A stretch of 64,000 bases of DNA from PALSA-1006 sp041660815 (GTDB taxonomy: Bacteria > Pseudomonadota > Gammaproteobacteria > Burkholderiales > Gallionellaceae). Positions within the stretch are counted from its first letter, which is position 1. Every line of letters begins with the position of its first letter. A program made the position numbers and the translations under genes. The notes under the pieces were generated by a model, which did not search any database, was not told the origin of the DNA, and was given only the letters and a program-made list of their open reading frames with translations. The stretch is taken from assembly GCA_041660815.1 (NCBI GenBank), contig JBAZVN010000015.1, positions 24,640 to 88,639 of the forward strand. Reading direction: 5' to 3'. Of the stretch, positions 25,006 through 34,338 are shown one piece after another.

Positions 25006-27465
25006 ATGAATGAAGCAAAAAAATCGGAATCTAGTGATTGGTCAGGATTCTGGGTATTGGGTCTGTTTTTGATGTGCATGTTGTTGTCGTCATGGGCGGC
25101 AACTCAACGCATTGCCAGTCTTTTTGGCTATCAAGAAGGATTGGGGAATTATCTGTTTACCTTTCAAGGCTGGCATGTGTACCAGCCTTTTTCTTGGTTC
25201 ATGTGGACGTTGCACTGGGCGAAAGAGAAGGGGCTGATTGATGAGTATCTGACTCAGGGGATGTACGTGATGATCGGCGGTAGTGTGTTTTCTGTGCTGA
25301 TCTGTGCGTTTGTCAATTTTCTGCGCACAAAGTCGGGCAAGTTGCCGGATCACTTGCATGGATCGGCGCATTGGGCCACGGATGATGAAATTCGCAAGAC
25401 GGGGTTGTTGTGTCAAGACGGCGTGTGCGTTGGCTCCGTTGACGTGCGCGAAACTGGCTTTTGGGGTCGGATTAAAAAACGTGTGCATCGTCGGATTCTG
25501 CGTGACAACGAGAAGACACATGTGTTGATGGCCGCACCTACGCGCTCAGGCAAAGGTGTTGGTGTGGTGTTGCCTACGCTGTTGTCGTGGCGGCATTCAA
25601 CGTTGGTGCATGACGTTAAAGGTGAAAACTTCGCTTTGACAGCAGGGTTTCGGCATAAGGCCGGGCAGCTGATATTGAAGGTGAACCCTACCTGTAAAGA
25701 CGGCACGGCGGTTCGGTGGAATTCACTGGAAGAGGTACGGATTTTTACGCTCGATGATGTGCGTGACGCACAGAATATCGCGGCGATGATCGCAGATCCT
25801 GAAGCTAAGGGGATGGAGGATCACTGGGTATCAACCAGTTACAAGTTGTTGACCGGAATCATTCTGCATGTTTGCTATACGGCTCAGGGTGAAGACAGAA
25901 GCTTGACGACGGTGGCGAAGTTTATTGCAGATCCATCGTTCGAGGATGTGAAGCAAATGTTCTCGTTCATTCAGGGTTATGAGCATGATCCATCTGGAAA
26001 GATGGGTTGGCGCGATGAGAGCGGTCGAGCAACGAGAACTCATCCAGAGGTGATTCTTGTTGCATCGGAAATGAGTAAGAAGGAAGAAAAAGAGTTGGGT
26101 TCGGTAATTTCGTCGGCGGTGACGAAACTGGGTTTGTATTCTGAACCTGTTGTGGCCAAGAACATTGGTGAGTCGGATTTTGCCGTAAAGGATTTGATGA
26201 ACCTGACACAGCCGGTATCGTGTTACTACGTGGTTCCGCCCAATGATAAAGAACGTCTGCGTCCGTTGACGCGGTTGTTTGTGTCGTTTGTGATTCGCCG
26301 GTTGACCGAAGAAATGCGGTTCGAAGGCGGTACGAGCATCGAGGGCTATAAGCATCGTTTGCTGTTGATGATTGATGAATTACCTTCGTTGCGCAAGCTG
26401 GACGTGTTACAGGACGGATTGGCCTACATCGCGGGTTATGGGATGAAGGCGTTGTTGGTAATTCAGGATCGTGTGCAGCTGAAGGAAGCATACGGTGATA
26501 AGGAGTCGGTTTCTGCCGGGTGTCATGTGCAGATTGTGTATGCACCGAATACGCTGGATGAAGCAAAGCCATTGAGCGAAATGTTGGGTAAAAAGACGGT
26601 TGAGTATGAATCCAAGAATCATTCTGGTTCGCGGATGGCGCATGGGTTGGGGCAGGTGAGTATTTCTACTCAGTTGCAGGCGCGGGATCTGATTACGCCG
26701 GATGAACTACTGGCATTGCCGCCTTCCGACATGATTGTGAAAGCAGCCGGGTTCTCGCCGATTCGCGGTAAAAAGCTGAAATTCTACGAAATGCCGGTGT
26801 TTCAGAAGCGCGCAGAAATTCCACCTCCGATGCGGTGTTCGATTGAATGGATGGTTGGACGCGTGCGGCATTTTTACTGGGCGATGGTGTTGGTGGAAAA
26901 AGACGCTAAGAGCGAAATGACGATGTGGCTGAATATGAAGGATCGGGAAATCGCACCTGGTATGTTGGCCGTGGTCAGGCAAGAACGGGTTGTTGATGGC
27001 CGGTTGATGTCGAACGAGTTTTTCTATGATTTCGTGGACAAGGACGGCAAAAATAAGAATCGTGGCCCGTATGGAATTGCCAACGTATTTAAGATGCAAT
27101 TGAAGGGTGAAAAAGCGCCGGATCTGTCGGATGAATTTAGCGTCGGCCTGCGGTTGTTGAGTACGGAAGGGCTGCGCAATGTGGCTTATGTGGGCGAGTT
27201 TGAGGTGTTGTCGGATAAGAAGAAAAAGGTCAAGAAGTTGGCGGCAACAATTCTTGGGGCGGATACGAAGATTTTGGACATTGAGCCAGGTTCGCGGAAC
27301 TTCGGGAAAATCGTGTTGGTCGAGGGCGGGTATGCCGTGCAGGATCTGGGCTTCGGTAATACGGTAATTCATTGTTGTGCAAGGCTCGATACCGTTCCAA
27401 AGCTCGGCGACGATGTGTTGATCGGTTACGACGATGCAGGGAAACTAGGGCAGGTTAAGGGTTAA
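25006..27465 (+). CDS. traG: VirD4/TraG-type coupling protein with KfrB domain
   Basis: The 819-aa inner-membrane ATPase links the relaxosome to the type IV secretion channel. Hydrophobic segments lie at about 15-35 and 85-105. The cytoplasmic part shows Walker A APTRSGKGVGVV near 176, DVKGENF near 205, Walker B LLMIDELPSL near 455 and IQDRVQLKEAYG near 487, all hallmarks of VirD4/TraG. Past the usual end (about 640) there is an extra region closing with a KfrB-type domain (FGKIVLVEGG...VLIGYDDAGKLGQV). Its presence here and on likely substrates suggests docking. AAGGCAGGG precedes the ATG; the frame is open upstream to 24901, but those starts lack a ribosome site. Confidence 0.85.
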   Translation: MNEAKKSESSDWSGFWVLGLFLMCMLLSSWAATQRIASLFGYQEGLGNYLFTFQGWHVYQPFSWFMWTLHWAKEKGLIDEYLTQGMYVMIGGSVFSVLICAFVNFLRTKSGKLPDHLHGSAHWATDDEIRKTGLLCQDGVCVGSVDVRETGFWGRIKKRVHRRILRDNEKTHVLMAAPTRSGKGVGVVLPTLLSWRHSTLVHDVKGENFALTAGFRHKAGQLILKVNPTCKDGTAVRWNSLEEVRIFTLDDVRDAQNIAAMIADPEAKGMEDHWVSTSYKLLTGIILHVCYTAQGEDRSLTTVAKFIADPSFEDVKQMFSFIQGYEHDPSGKMGWRDESGRATRTHPEVILVASEMSKKEEKELGSVISSAVTKLGLYSEPVVAKNIGESDFAVKDLMNLTQPVSCYYVVPPNDKERLRPLTRLFVSFVIRRLTEEMRFEGGTSIEGYKHRLLLMIDELPSLRKLDVLQDGLAYIAGYGMKALLVIQDRVQLKEAYGDKESVSAGCHVQIVYAPNTLDEAKPLSEMLGKKTVEYESKNHSGSRMAHGLGQVSISTQLQARDLITPDELLALPPSDMIVKAAGFSPIRGKKLKFYEMPVFQKRAEIPPPMRCSIEWMVGRVRHFYWAMVLVEKDAKSEMTMWLNMKDREIAPGMLAVVRQERVVDGRLMSNEFFYDFVDKDGKNKNRGPYGIANVFKMQLKGEKAPDLSDEFSVGLRLLSTEGLRNVAYVGEFEVLSDKKKKVKKLAATILGADTKILDIEPGSRNFGKIVLVEGGYAVQDLGFGNTVIHCCARLDTVPKLGDDVLIGYDDAGKLGQVKG

Positions 27466-27492
27466 TTCTTTTGTTTTAGAGAGGGGATGGGA

Positions 27493-27978
27493 ATGTTTAT
27501 TGTCATGGCGTTTTTGGTGGTGGTACTCGTAATCGGGGTTTTTGTATTTATGCACTTGAAGTCACAAGGGCTGGATAACGAAATCCAAAATCCGAAAGAG
27601 GAAGAGTGGCCTTTTTATGCGAAAAAACCTTTGTCGCAACCAGAGCAGGTTTTGTATTTCAGGCTGGTTGAGGCACTGCCTGAACACATCATTCTTGCAC
27701 AAGTTCAACTCTCGCGGTTACTTGGTGTCAAGAAGGGAAACAATAATGCTACGTGGAATAACAGAATCAATCGGATGAGCGTGGATTTTGTTGTCTGCAA
27801 CAAAGATTCAAGCATCGTCGCAGCCATTGAGCTGGATGATTCGACTCATCAACGAGAAGATCGTCAGTCGGCAGATGCGAAGAAAGATAAAGCATTGTCT
27901 TCAGCCGGTGTGCGGATTGTGCGTTGGCATGTGAAGTCGATACCTGACGTTACGGCTATTCAAATTGCAGTTAAGTGA
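27493..27978 (+). CDS. Membrane-anchored DUF2726 protein
   Basis: One N-terminal membrane helix (about 2-20) and a DUF2726 domain (about 45-160), with VDFVVCNKDSSIVAAIELDD and VRIVRW. DUF2726 has a restriction-endonuclease-like fold; the D...E pattern in this stretch fits, but catalysis is unproven. TTTTAGAGAGGGGATGGGA leads the chosen ATG, as for the ArdC gene; the ATG six bases earlier is possible. Confidence 0.65.
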   Translation: MFIVMAFLVVVLVIGVFVFMHLKSQGLDNEIQNPKEEEWPFYAKKPLSQPEQVLYFRLVEALPEHIILAQVQLSRLLGVKKGNNNATWNNRINRMSVDFVVCNKDSSIVAAIELDDSTHQREDRQSADAKKDKALSSAGVRIVRWHVKSIPDVTAIQIAVK

Positions 27979-27984
27979 ATGAAT

Positions 27985-28002
27985 ACGCATCCAGTGATGC
28001 GT
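27985..28002 (+). promoter_or_regulatory. Stem-loop leader (copy 4) before the transglycosylase
   Basis: Perfect 7-bp stem ACGCATC/GATGCGT, loop CAGT, followed by TTCAGAGAGGGGCGGGA and a GTG start. It begins 7 bp after the DUF2726 stop codon. Confidence 0.55.
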
Positions 28003-28019
28003 TTCAGAGAGGGGCGGGA

Positions 28020-28721
28020 GTGTTTCGGTTTTCTGCGATTCTTGTTTTTTTGATGGCGAATTCATTGGCCGGTGCGGCTGATATGGATTCGTTATTGAGG
28101 CGCTGCGCGCCAGAGGTGCATCCAGTGACGATGGGGGCGATCGTTAGACAGGAGTCTGGCGGGAATTACCTGGTGATTGGCGATGATGGCGATTTTAGTT
28201 TGCCGCGTGCGCAGCGTGTGCAGCAGTCAATTTATCCAGTGTCGTTGATGGATGCCGTGCGCATTGCGGCGGATCTGGATTCCAAGGGGCATGTGTTTGG
28301 GGTCGGACTGGGGCAGGTGACTAACCGGAACTTGAAACGGATGGGCGTGTCAGTGTCTGAGGCATTTGATCCTTGTCGGAATTTGCAGTTGTCACGGGAC
28401 ATCTTGCTTGGCAATTATCAGGATGCAGAAAAACAGTATGGATCTGGGCAAGGTGCATTGCTGGCCGCGATCAGTAAGTACAACACCGGCAGTTTTGTAA
28501 ATGGTCACAGGAATGGGTATGTGGCGAAGGTTGTTGGATCTGGCCGATATGCGGTACCGGAATTGAAAGGCGGCGGGGAAGCAAGGCGCATTCTTTCCTC
28601 GAAAAAGGCTCAAACGGTTGCGGGTAAGTCAAAGGGTTCTCATGAATCGAGAAAGGTCACGCTGGCGGAAGCTGTTTTGGCTCCGGCTGCGGTAAGTGGG
28701 TTTGTGGATGATGTGCGATAA
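28020..28721 (+). CDS. VirB1-like lytic transglycosylase
   Basis: A 233-aa periplasmic protein. A signal peptide (residues 1-20, ending SLAGAA) leads into a lysozyme-like domain with catalytic Glu in AIVRQESGGNY, GLGQVTNRN and ISKYNTGS, the usual VirB1/SLT motif series. Such enzymes open the peptidoglycan for the conjugation channel. The GTG directly after GAGAGGGGCGGGA is chosen as start because it begins the signal peptide; a longer frame from 27975 would bury it. Confidence 0.8.
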   Translation: MFRFSAILVFLMANSLAGAADMDSLLRRCAPEVHPVTMGAIVRQESGGNYLVIGDDGDFSLPRAQRVQQSIYPVSLMDAVRIAADLDSKGHVFGVGLGQVTNRNLKRMGVSVSEAFDPCRNLQLSRDILLGNYQDAEKQYGSGQGALLAAISKYNTGSFVNGHRNGYVAKVVGSGRYAVPELKGGGEARRILSSKKAQTVAGKSKGSHESRKVTLAEAVLAPAAVSGFVDDVR

Positions 28722-28747
28722 ATATTTGATAGTGAAAACGTCATTTC

Positions 28748-28761
28748 TTCTTATGTAGGAA
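28748..28761. promoter_or_regulatory. Palindrome TTCTTATGTAGGAA (site 2)
   Basis: Same sequence as site 1; ends 18 bp before the topoisomerase ATG. Confidence 0.6.
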
Positions 28762-28779
28762 TTTTGAAAGGTTAAAAGT

Positions 28780-30573
28780 ATGTCCAAGGTATTAGTTGTT
28801 GTTGAGTCACCTTCGAAAGCAAAAAAAATCCAGTCAATGTTAGGTGACGATTTTATCGTTCAGGCGAGTGGCGGACATATTCGCGATCTACCCACTACTG
28901 CTGGTGAAAACGGGTATGACGCGACCACCTTCAAACCTGTTTATGAACTGACTGAACGGGGCAAGGAATCAGTTAAATACCTCAAATCGAAGCTTGAACG
29001 CTGTGATGATGTGTTGCTTGCGACTGATCCAGACCGCGAAGGCGAGGCAATTGGCTGGCACGTGGCCGAAGTGTTGAAACTGAAAAGCCGTCGCCGTGTG
29101 ATGTTCCATGAAATTACGCCTAGTGCGATCTTGCAGGCCGTGCGTAATCCTTCAATGCTGGACGTGAACCTGGTGCGTGCGCAGGAAGCCCGGCGCGTGA
29201 TTGACCGGATGGTTGGCTGGTTGGTATCAAGTCCGCTATCGCGTGCGATTGGTGAGAAGGCTTCAGCAGGGCGTGTGCAGTCACCTTCGCTCGGTTTAGT
29301 CGTTGCGCGTGAGCGTGAGATTGCGGCTTTTGTTCGGCAACTGTTTTTCAGCGTGAAAGTCAACTTTGCCGGGAATCCTGCTTGGTCTGCTGATTGGGTA
29401 GTCGGTAGCGGTGAGGATGCAAAATGTCTGGTGCGCGCTGACGCGGATCGGGCGGCTGCATCGAGGTTGTTTGTGGTGAATGAGTTTGTGGAAAAAGACG
29501 AATTCGAGGCACCGCCTGCACCGTTCGATACGGCGGTACTGCAACAAGCCGCATCGGTCGCTTTGGGTTTTGATCCGGACAAAACCATGTTGATTGCGCA
29601 AAAGCTGTTTCAAGGACTGGAAGAAGGCCACGGCTTTATCACTTATCACCGAACTGACGATGTAAACCTGTCGGATGATGCGTTTGCGATGATTCAGGAG
29701 TACGCCGGGAAAAACGGCCTGCCGGTGGTGGATAGTAAGCGCAAGTGGAAGGCGGGGGAGGGCGCACAAGAAGCCCACGAGGCGATCCGGCCTACTGATT
29801 TTGAGGCTGATACCAGCGCGTTATCGGCTGACGAATTGGCCTTGTATGAGCTGATTCACAAGCGTTCTGTGGCTTCGCAGTTGGCTGATGTGGTGTACAG
29901 CGTGCGCCGTGCAAAACTGGATAGCGATGGGCTGACGTTTACGGCTGTTGGGCGAGTGTTGAAGGATAAGGGTTGGCGTGCGTATGGCGATGCTGCGGAA
30001 GTCGAAGATGAAGACAAGGAAGTTGTGGCGAAAAATGCCGTGCCGGTTCTGGCCGTGGGCGATAGTCTGACTGCGTTGGATGGCGTAGTAACTGAGGCGT
30101 GGACTCGTTCACCTGGGCGATACACGAAAGCGTCGATGGTGAAGACGTTGAAGGCGCTGGGGATTGGTCGGCCTTCGACTTATTCGGCTGCGGTGGATGG
30201 AATCGAGAAGCGTGGTTATGTGACGCTTGAAAAGCGTTATCTGGTGCCAACAGCGATTGCAGGAAAAATCTACGATGCGCTGACCGGCAAGTTTTCGTTT
30301 ATCGAGGTCGGCTATACGAAAAAGCTTGAAGAGGATTTGGACGCGATCACTCAAGGCAAAAAGACGTTTGACGATGTAGTGCGAGGTGTGGCTGGTGTGC
30401 TGGAAAGCGAACTGGCGGCATTGGGCAGCGCAGCAGCGCCGGTAAAACGTGAGGTTGCTGCCGGTGTGGAGTGTCCGAAATGTGGCAAGCCGATGGTGGA
30501 ACGTAAGGGGCCGAAAGGCAAGTTCTACGGCTGTACAGGGTATCCAGATTGCAAGGGTACGAAGCAAATCTGA
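28780..30573 (+). CDS. topA: DNA topoisomerase I (type IA)
   Basis: The 597-aa enzyme has the TOPRIM domain (VLVVVESPSKAKKIQ at the start, DPDREGEAIGWHV near 87), ASAGRVQSP near 165 and the catalytic Tyr near 289 in FITYHRTDD (usually TYMRTDS). IGRPSTYS near 466 is conserved. Only one C-terminal zinc finger (CPKCGKPM...GCTGYPDC) remains, where chromosomal TopA has three or more, so it is a short plasmid form. Plasmid topoisomerases of transfer regions (TraE-like) may relax or unlink transferred DNA. Confidence 0.88.
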   Translation: MSKVLVVVESPSKAKKIQSMLGDDFIVQASGGHIRDLPTTAGENGYDATTFKPVYELTERGKESVKYLKSKLERCDDVLLATDPDREGEAIGWHVAEVLKLKSRRRVMFHEITPSAILQAVRNPSMLDVNLVRAQEARRVIDRMVGWLVSSPLSRAIGEKASAGRVQSPSLGLVVAREREIAAFVRQLFFSVKVNFAGNPAWSADWVVGSGEDAKCLVRADADRAAASRLFVVNEFVEKDEFEAPPAPFDTAVLQQAASVALGFDPDKTMLIAQKLFQGLEEGHGFITYHRTDDVNLSDDAFAMIQEYAGKNGLPVVDSKRKWKAGEGAQEAHEAIRPTDFEADTSALSADELALYELIHKRSVASQLADVVYSVRRAKLDSDGLTFTAVGRVLKDKGWRAYGDAAEVEDEDKEVVAKNAVPVLAVGDSLTALDGVVTEAWTRSPGRYTKASMVKTLKALGIGRPSTYSAAVDGIEKRGYVTLEKRYLVPTAIAGKIYDALTGKFSFIEVGYTKKLEEDLDAITQGKKTFDDVVRGVAGVLESELAALGSAAAPVKREVAAGVECPKCGKPMVERKGPKGKFYGCTGYPDCKGTKQI

Positions 30574-30597
30574 AAACGAAGTGCCAGGAGAATTGCA

Positions 30598-31374
30598 ATG
30601 ATGAAAGAGGCTGCAAGACGTGGGGAATTGGAGATTTTCTATCAGCCGAAGGTTGATATGTCAAAAGGCACGCTTGTCGGTGTTGAGGCGTTATTGCGGT
30701 GGAGACATCCGACATTGGGCTTGTTGCAGCCAGAAATGTTTAACCTGGCACGACTTCAAAATGAAAGCTCTGTCATTGATCTTGGGCATTGGGTGATTAC
30801 AAAAACGTTGCAGCAAATATCGGATTGGCGGAAAGCCGGTTTTCAAACGCCGGTCAGTGTCAACATCATGGTTTCCGAACTGATAAACGATAATTTCTGT
30901 GATTGGCTGAGTGGGATTTTTCGTCATTATTCTGATGTCGATCCGTCCATGCTGGAACTAGAAATTGTCGAATCATCACAGATTAGTGATCCGGTATCGT
31001 TGTTCGAGGTGATTACTCAATGTCGGTTGAGTGGCGTTAAGTTTGCGCTTGATGATTTTGGGACTGGATATTCGTCTATTTCTCATATGCGAAATCTGCC
31101 GGCAGACCATGTGAAGATCGACAAAATGTTCGTGAACGAAATCGTCCACAACATACAAGATCAGGAGTTGGTTAAATTCATTATCGCTATTGCGTCCGTC
31201 TTTGAACGTAAGGCAATTGCAGAAGGTATTGAGAATGTGAATCAAGGGCTGATGCTGATGCGGCTGGGTTGCAAGATCGGCCAAGGATACGCCATAGCGC
31301 GTCCTATGGCGGCGGTTGATCTGCCAGGTTGGGTTAACGAATACAAAGGGCATCCAGAGTGGATGGCAGCGTAG
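30598..31374 (+). CDS. Stand-alone EAL-domain protein
   Basis: The 258 residues are a complete EAL domain without sensor or GGDEF part. Visible motifs are YQPKVD, EALLRW, VNIM, ELEIVES, ALDDFGTGYSS, IDK, AEGIE and GQGYAIARPM. The residues for metal and cyclic-di-GMP binding are present, so it is probably an active phosphodiesterase. CAGGAG precedes the ATG. Its place between topoisomerase and FimV-like genes suggests that the plasmid lowers cyclic-di-GMP to alter motility, pili or biofilm during mating. Confidence 0.82.
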   Translation: MMKEAARRGELEIFYQPKVDMSKGTLVGVEALLRWRHPTLGLLQPEMFNLARLQNESSVIDLGHWVITKTLQQISDWRKAGFQTPVSVNIMVSELINDNFCDWLSGIFRHYSDVDPSMLELEIVESSQISDPVSLFEVITQCRLSGVKFALDDFGTGYSSISHMRNLPADHVKIDKMFVNEIVHNIQDQELVKFIIAIASVFERKAIAEGIENVNQGLMLMRLGCKIGQGYAIARPMAAVDLPGWVNEYKGHPEWMAA

Positions 31375-31378
31375 GAAA

Positions 31379-32683
31379 ATGATGTTCAGAGAAAAATCCT
31401 TATCGCGTCTGTTGCGGGTCAGTGGAATCATTGCCGGGATGGCCGTGAGTGCATTGAGTCATGCTGTTGGGTTAGGCGAAATCAATGTGTTTTCTGCAAT
31501 GGGTCAACCGTTGATCGCGGAAATTGAGTTAGTAGCAGCGGTCGAGGGTGATAAAACTTCGATGCAGGCTCGTTTGGCTTCACTCGATGACTACAAACAG
31601 GCAGGGCTGGAGTATCCTTTTGGGATGAAATATAACTTCCGGATTGAGCAGCGTGCGAATGGTGAGTCTTATATCCGACTGTCCAGCAATCGTCCCGTTA
31701 ACGATCCTTATGTGAGCTTACTGGTTGAGCTACCGACTTCCGATGGGAAGCTGTTGCATACCTATACATTTCTGCTTGATCTACCAAAAGAAGAGGGTAG
31801 GCGAGAGCCGGTGTCGTTGCCATATGTTGTCGCTGGTGAACAGCAAATGATTTTGTCTGGTGTTGCTAATGTACAAGATTTGAAGCCTGCAGGCGGTATT
31901 ATTTCTACCCGGCGTCATGCGGCTGGGAATTATTCAGTTGGGCATAAAAAACGAAAGAAGCGGTTTCACGCGAGGTTATCCATTGGTGAAAATGAGCTGG
32001 CAACATCAGCTGGATCTGGCGAGGACGTGTTGAAATTGAGGATGGATAACGTTTTACTGGATAAAGACATTGATGAAGCCAAACAACGTTTGGCCCAGCT
32101 TAAATCTGAAGCGATGGCATTAGTTGAACTGATTCATAAATCTGAAGCCGCAATGATCGAGCAAAATGGCATGACTTCGGCCAGTGCTGTTCTGGCCAGT
32201 GCAACTGTGAGCCAGGTGGTTCAAGCTCCGGTGATGAATGCTGCAAAACCTGTTGTGGCAGAGAAACAAGATAAGCTGATGAATATGGATGCCGTGGCAC
32301 CTGCCGGGCTGTCAATTGGCTCGACGGCGTTGCTGTTTTTTGCGCTGATAATGCGGCGAAAACAGGCTGTGAAGGTTGAAAATTCCGTGGAGTCGAATAA
32401 TGTGACGGTGTTGAAACCTCAATTAGTCAGCCCGACGTTCATTCTGCCGCCGACTAAAAGCTCGGCTCCGATTCATCCTGAAGACGGGACTCACTGGATT
32501 GATGAGGATGAGGTGGATGCGATCAGGGAAGCGAATCTGTTTTTGAAGTTCGGTCGCTATCAACAAGCCAAAGAGGTGCTGCATGATACGCTGTTGATGG
32601 AACCACATAATCATGCGGTAAGGTTGAAAATTTTAGAGATCGAGGAAAATTTTCGAGAGGGGAAGTTGGTAAGGGCGGGGTAG
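31379..32683 (+). CDS. FimV-like protein
   Basis: A 434-aa protein with signal peptide (about 1-24), then the FimV N-terminal motif GLGEINVFSAMGQPLIAEIEL, a coiled-coil (about 225-255), a membrane helix (about 300-320) and a C-terminal repeat EANLFLKFGRYQQAKEVL like the FimV cap domain. Chromosomal FimV/TspA organises type IV pili and cyclic-AMP/polar signalling at the pole. It lacks an evident LysM domain. A plasmid copy next to an EAL protein and in an element with thin pili suggests a role in pilus assembly or placement. Start: first of two ATGs. Confidence 0.75.
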   Translation: MMFREKSLSRLLRVSGIIAGMAVSALSHAVGLGEINVFSAMGQPLIAEIELVAAVEGDKTSMQARLASLDDYKQAGLEYPFGMKYNFRIEQRANGESYIRLSSNRPVNDPYVSLLVELPTSDGKLLHTYTFLLDLPKEEGRREPVSLPYVVAGEQQMILSGVANVQDLKPAGGIISTRRHAAGNYSVGHKKRKKRFHARLSIGENELATSAGSGEDVLKLRMDNVLLDKDIDEAKQRLAQLKSEAMALVELIHKSEAAMIEQNGMTSASAVLASATVSQVVQAPVMNAAKPVVAEKQDKLMNMDAVAPAGLSIGSTALLFFALIMRRKQAVKVENSVESNNVTVLKPQLVSPTFILPPTKSSAPIHPEDGTHWIDEDEVDAIREANLFLKFGRYQQAKEVLHDTLLMEPHNHAVRLKILEIEENFREGKLVRAG

Positions 32684-32747
32684 CTACTGACAAGTTTCTT
32701 GTAACGGGTTACAGTTGAGGATGACTAAAATTAGCGAAGGAAATTTG

Positions 32748-33062
32748 ATGGGACAAGCTAAGTTACGAGGATCACGTGATGATCGAATAAAGGAAGCTGC
32801 TGCGCAGCTGGAACGATTGAGGCCAAATAAACTCACTTGCAACAATTGCCAGACTGATTTCACTGATTTTGAAATGCTCAACACGAAAGGAATGGATGGT
32901 GTTGATATGGCTTGTGTTGGAGTGTGTCCTTCATGTAAAGATGTCACATGGGGTTTGAAAGGCGATCCAATAATTTGTCAGGCTTTTGCTGAACACATTA
33001 TGCACGAGAGAGGTTTAGGTAATGAACAACCCAAATTTGGCATACAACGGTTGAGTAAATAA
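32748..33062 (+). CDS. Zinc-ribbon protein with MGQAK N-terminus
   Basis: The 104-aa protein starts MGQAKLRGSRDDR and has two CxxC pairs (CNNC, CPSC) 37 residues apart, likely a zinc ribbon. GAAGGAAATTTG precedes the ATG. The opening motif is shared with the next gene and is found on many plasmid proteins of unknown role. Confidence 0.55.
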   Translation: MGQAKLRGSRDDRIKEAAAQLERLRPNKLTCNNCQTDFTDFEMLNTKGMDGVDMACVGVCPSCKDVTWGLKGDPIICQAFAEHIMHERGLGNEQPKFGIQRLSK

Positions 33063-33090
33063 GTACACCATAGACACTTTAGGAAAAATA

Positions 33091-33429
33091 ATGGGACAAG
33101 CTAAACAAAGAGGTACTCGCGAAGAACGTATGGCTCAGAAACTTGGATTGGTCAAGTGTACGATTGATGAATTGAAACATAAACTCAATATCCCGGATGA
33201 AGCCGAATTTCTTGGCTATGGCATCCATCTGGAGGTTAAGGACGAATTCCTGTCTGATTTCAGTGAGGACAAGGATGCGACCAGAAAGATGTGGGCGAGC
33301 AGTCCTGAACACGCAAAGCTATTTTCGGAATTTTCAGACGCTTATGACATGGCTTTTAAATGCGAAGGCTCAGTTGTTGTCGGGATATTCGATGGCAAAA
33401 AACAAATGTGGGTTGCTCCTGTTCAATAA
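33091..33429 (+). CDS. Unknown 112-aa protein with MGQAK N-terminus
   Basis: Opens with MGQAKQRGTREERMAQ, like its upstream neighbour, but the rest differs and has no cysteine pairs. Soluble, acidic. TTAGGAAAA precedes the ATG. Function unknown. Confidence 0.55.
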   Translation: MGQAKQRGTREERMAQKLGLVKCTIDELKHKLNIPDEAEFLGYGIHLEVKDEFLSDFSEDKDATRKMWASSPEHAKLFSEFSDAYDMAFKCEGSVVVGIFDGKKQMWVAPVQ

Positions 33430-33447
33430 TCGAAATAAGGACTCTGT

Positions 33448-34320
33448 ATGCCACGAATTACTCTCATATGTGAGTCCTGTAATGGCAATGGTTTTTCAAA
33501 ATCAACCATGCGGGAAACTTTGCATGATCCGACAAGAAATGTGGTGCGTGGATGCGTAAGTTGTGGGGGTGCAGGGTCTGCCATCAGTTTGTCAAACGCG
33601 TGCAATGTCTCGAAGCAGACTCGTGCCTTTTATGAATCGGCAAAAGGTTACGAACGTGGTTCGGGTCGAGTGATTATTGAATACGCGCACATAGCGGGAG
33701 CTTGTGTTCATTGCGCCGGTACGAAGTGTAAGAAATGTTATCAAACGGGGAAGAATATTCGCTTTATTAAGCAATTGCCTTACGTTCAAAGACGGACGAT
33801 CAAGACTGTAGGAATAGTCATTATCGCTCTCTTTGTGGCTACGGCGACGGGCAATTACGTCGCCAAAATCCCAGCTACATTGATAGTCAAGATAAGTAAC
33901 CACGCCATTCCCATTGCACCGCCGCTTCCGGCCACGGGAGAAATGCAGCGATTCCGTCAAGATGCTCCGAACACCATTTACGCGCCATTTCAGGTGACGG
34001 CAAACACGGTCGCGCCGTTTCATTACCTCGTGAAGCTCGAAGACTGGCAAACTGGTGTACCTTTGCTGAACATCTTTGTTCGACACGGTGAGGCGGTGAA
34101 TATTAAGGTGCCGCTGGGGACCTATCGGTTAAAGTACGCATATGGCTCGTCCTGGTACGGGCCACAACATCTTTTCGGAAAGGAAACGTCAGTGGTTCAA
34201 GCTGTGATGCCGCTTTCTTTCACGCAGGAATCAAATCAGGTGCGTGGCAAGATGATAGACCTTACGCCGAAAGTTACTGGCAACATGCAAACTGTGCCGG
34301 GCAATCGAACAATATTCTGA
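33448..34320 (+). CDS. Membrane protein with DnaJ-like zinc-finger motifs
   Basis: The N-terminal 110 residues carry CESCNGNG, CVSCGGAG, CVHCAG and CKKC, similar to the CxxCxGxG clusters of DnaJ. One membrane helix follows (about 118-138), then a 150-residue outer part with beta-like sequence (YLVKLEDWQTGVPLLNIFVR, GTYRLKYAYG), which resembles small-molecule or peptide-binding beta domains seen in stress proteins. No J-domain. Possibly an envelope-sensing or chaperone protein; the role is unproven. Confidence 0.55.
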   Translation: MPRITLICESCNGNGFSKSTMRETLHDPTRNVVRGCVSCGGAGSAISLSNACNVSKQTRAFYESAKGYERGSGRVIIEYAHIAGACVHCAGTKCKKCYQTGKNIRFIKQLPYVQRRTIKTVGIVIIALFVATATGNYVAKIPATLIVKISNHAIPIAPPLPATGEMQRFRQDAPNTIYAPFQVTANTVAPFHYLVKLEDWQTGVPLLNIFVRHGEAVNIKVPLGTYRLKYAYGSSWYGPQHLFGKETSVVQAVMPLSFTQESNQVRGKMIDLTPKVTGNMQTVPGNRTIF

Positions 34321-34338
34321 CGAAGGTAAAATAATAAT

